Of a stretch of 8,138 bases of DNA, positions 6,939 through 8,138 are shown piece by piece (the stretch's first letter is position 1; each line of letters starts with the position of its first letter). Under the pieces are notes generated by a model. That model had not been told where the DNA came from, searched no databases, and worked only from the letters and a program-made list of their open reading frames with translations. The translations under genes were made by a program, and so were the position numbers. The DNA is from Chloroflexota bacterium. GTDB taxonomy: Bacteria; Chloroflexota; Anaerolineae; UBA4142. The stretch lies in NCBI GenBank assembly GCA_016199405.1, contig JACQGS010000177.1, positions 1 through 8,138 on the forward strand. The letters run 5' to 3'.

Positions 6939-7838
6939 GTGCCATCCGAAATCCGAATTCCGAAATCCGAAATTAGCATCATCATTCCGGCTTACAACGA
7001 AGAAGCCAGCATCGCAGGCGTTCTCGATTCTCTGCGCGAATGGCGCGAGCGCGCGGAAGTCATCGTCATTGATGACGCCTCCACCGATCGCACCGCCGCG
7101 ATCGCGGAAACTGCCGGCGTGCGCGTTCTCAAGCATTTGCACAACAAGGGCTATGGCGCCGCGCTCAAGACCGGCATTCGCGCCGCCGCCGGCGACGTCG
7201 TCGTGATGATGGACGCGGACAGCGAACATAGCGCGGCAGAGATTCAGCGTTTGGTTGACGCGCTGGGCGATTACGATATGGTCGTCGGCGCGCGCGGCAA
7301 AGGATCGAATGCGCCGCTCGTGCGGCGGCCGGGCAAATGGATTTTGGGCAAAGTGGCGAACTATCTCGCGCAGACCAAGATTCCGGATTTGAATTCCGGC
7401 TTTCGCGCGGTACGCACGCGCGTCGCGAAATTATTCTTGCACATTTTGCCCAACGGCTTTTCGTTTACCACCACGCTGACGCTGGCGTTATTCAAAGAGG
7501 GCTATAACACCGCGTACGTCCCGATCACGACCCGCCCACGCGTTGGCGCCAGCACGGTGAACCCGATCCGTGACGGTATCAACACGATCATGCTGATCAT
7601 CCGCGTCGTCGCGCTGTTCGATCCGCTCAAGGTTTTCATGCCAACGAGCGTCGTCCTGTTTTTGATCGGGGTCGCGTATTGGATCGTGTCGATCATTTTT
7701 CGTTTGAATCAGCGCATCGATCCGGCATTTCATATTCCTTCGGGCGCCGTGATCGTGCTCGTGTCGAGTGTGATCGTTTTCATGTTCGGCATTCTCGCGG
7801 ATCAAGTCAGCGCGATTCGGCGCGAAAAGTATGAATAG
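6939..7838 (+). CDS. DPMS-like family 2 glycosyltransferase with two C-terminal membrane helices
   Basis: A 299-aa protein. The GT-A domain starts at residue 12: ISIIIPAYNEEASIAGVLDS, then VIVIDDASTDRTAAIA (42-56) with the nucleotide-binding Asp pair, KGYGAALKTGIRAAAGDVVVMMDAD (70-94) ending in the DXD motif (Asp92, Asp94), and IPDLNSGFRAVRT (148-160). Two hydrophobic helices follow at about 234-254 and 268-288. This layout matches polyprenyl-phosphate hexose synthases (GtrB/DPM1-like), which move a sugar from a nucleotide sugar to undecaprenyl or polyprenyl phosphate at the cytoplasmic membrane face. Such a product is the usual donor for GT-C enzymes like the two encoded upstream (inference). 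The start is GTG at 6939, 9 bp after the preceding stop, with only a weak ribosome site. Residues 3-12 are encoded by a heptanucleotide repeat, so the native start is less certain than the domain. Sugar specificity cannot be read from the sequence. Confidence 0.9.
   Translation: MPSEIRIPKSEISIIIPAYNEEASIAGVLDSLREWRERAEVIVIDDASTDRTAAIAETAGVRVLKHLHNKGYGAALKTGIRAAAGDVVVMMDADSEHSAAEIQRLVDALGDYDMVVGARGKGSNAPLVRRPGKWILGKVANYLAQTKIPDLNSGFRAVRTRVAKLFLHILPNGFSFTTTLTLALFKEGYNTAYVPITTRPRVGASTVNPIRDGINTIMLIIRVVALFDPLKVFMPTSVVLFLIGVAYWIVSIIFRLNQRIDPAFHIPSGAVIVLVSSVIVFMFGILADQVSAIRREKYE
6944..6971 (+). repeat. Heptanucleotide tandem array 3 (ATCCGAA) at the start of the GT2 gene
   Basis: Four 7-bp units in phase: ATCCGAA, ATCCGAA, TTCCGAA, ATCCGAA. 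They start 3 bp after the GTG start codon and encode the non-conserved residues between the start and the GT-A domain (SEIRIPKSEI). Unlike arrays 1 and 2, the unit is AT-richer and nearly perfect. Loss or gain of one unit would shift the frame relative to the GTG. Confidence 0.8.
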
Positions 7839-7894
7839 TCGCAAGCAGCAAGTCGCATCTTGCAACATGTGTGACTTGCGACCTGAGACACGAA
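7838..7894. repeat. Intergenic heptamer-periodic region with inverted repeats (array 4)
   Basis: The 69-bp gap between the GT2 and radical SAM genes is mostly 7-bp-periodic and degenerate: TCGCAAG, CAGCAAG, TCGCATC, TTGCAAC, then ACTTGCG, ACCTGAG in the opposite orientation. GTCGCAAG (7838-7845) is the exact inverse of CTTGCGAC (7875-7882). A competing stem of 10 pairs, one a G-U, joins 7848-7857 with 7870-7879 around a 12-nt loop. The hairpin may act as a weak terminator or processing site before the radical SAM gene; there is no U-tract after it. Confidence 0.55.
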
Positions 7895-7896
7895 GT

Positions 7897-7901
7897 AGGA
7901 G
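7897..7901 (+). promoter_or_regulatory. Shine-Dalgarno site of the radical SAM gene
   Basis: AGGAG lies 6 bp before the ATG at 7908. It is the strongest ribosome site in the window and supports that start codon. The other genes here rely on overlap, close spacing or weak sites, so this gene may be translated independently of the ones before it. Confidence 0.7.
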
Positions 7902-7907
7902 AAGCAA

Positions 7908-8138
7908 ATGGCTCTAGGCACGTATGCGAACATCGCCAAAGCGATCGTCAATAACAAAATTGGGCGCGTCGAACTGCCCAGCATGTGCACGTTCATCGTA
8001 ACGTGGCGCTGCAATTTGCGCTGCTTTATGTGCGACGTGTGGAAGAAAACCGATCACGACGATATGAGCGTGGATGAAATTCGCGCGGTCTTTAAGCAGA
8101 TTCCGCATCTCGATTCTTTGCGCCTCACCGGCGGCGAG
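7908..8138 (+). CDS. Radical SAM protein, N-terminal fragment (3' truncated by window edge)
   Basis: Seventy-seven codons are open to the window end. Residues 25-43 read SMCTFIVTWRCNLRCFMCD, with Cys35, Cys39 and Cys42 forming the CX3CX2C motif that binds the [4Fe-4S] cluster in radical SAM enzymes. SLRLTGGE (70-77) is the start of the GGE segment that contacts SAM, and the window ends inside it. The family makes a 5'-deoxyadenosyl radical to drive difficult modifications. The N-terminal form (TWRCNLRC.MC) is that of the broad MoaA/SPASM-like group, but subgroup and substrate depend on the missing C-terminus. It follows the GT2 gene in the same direction after a repeat-filled 69-bp gap, so a role in the same surface-glycan or lipid pathway is possible but unproven. 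Confidence 0.88.
   Translation, partial: MALGTYANIAKAIVNNKIGRVELPSMCTFIVTWRCNLRCFMCDVWKKTDHDDMSVDEIRAVFKQIPHLDSLRLTGGE

Noticed and set aside
7838..7894. CRISPR-like repeat or riboswitch before the radical SAM gene
   Set aside because: Units are only 7 bp with no spacers, and no conserved riboswitch core is recognisable; heptamer repeats and a modest hairpin explain the region.

Overview
The window is a compact, all-forward-strand stretch of bacterial chromosome. It holds seven protein genes, the first and last cut by the window edges, and no RNA genes, transposons or CRISPR arrays. Third codon positions are GC-rich. Three traits suggest a Chloroflexota (Anaerolineae-like) organism, possibly from an environmental genome: multi-pass GT-C-type glycosyltransferases with C-terminal beta-sandwich modules, an orphan Uma2-family nuclease gene, and several degenerate 7-bp tandem repeat arrays. 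This taxonomic call is an inference; there is no marker gene to settle it.

Layout. (1) 3-923: C-terminal part of a GH57/DUF1957 alpha-glucan branching-type enzyme. (2) 912-968: a 19-bp-arm inverted repeat that supplies the enzyme's stop codon. (3) 981-3104: a 707-aa polytopic GT-C-like membrane protein with one C-terminal beta-sandwich module and two heptanucleotide arrays inside its coding sequence. (4) 3108-5381, only 3 bp downstream: a 757-aa DUF2723 (TMEM260-like) membrane protein with two tandem C-terminal beta-sandwich modules. (5) 5416-6282: a divergent class I SAM-dependent methyltransferase. (6) 6279-6929: an Uma2/DUF820 PD-(D/E)XK protein, joined to the methyltransferase gene by an ATGA overlap. 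(7) 6939-7838: a DPMS-like family 2 glycosyltransferase with two C-terminal membrane helices, whose first codons lie in an ATCCGAA repeat. (8) 7838-7894: a heptamer-repeat and hairpin intergenic region. (9) 7908 to the window end: the N-terminus of a radical SAM protein with a CX3CX2C cluster motif.

How the genes may work together (inference). A DPMS-like GT2 typically makes a polyprenyl-phosphate-linked sugar on the cytoplasmic face. GT-C enzymes such as the two large membrane proteins use such donors on the outer face to glycosylate proteins, lipids or polysaccharides. The methyltransferase and radical SAM protein could modify sugars or lipids in the same pathway, but nothing in the sequence proves it. 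The Uma2 gene has no obvious link to glycosylation.

The most unusual signal is not a gene. Four separate 7-bp-period arrays lie in 8 kb. Two are in frame inside one gene, one of them writing a predicted transmembrane helix; one forms the start of the GT2 gene; one fills an intergenic gap.
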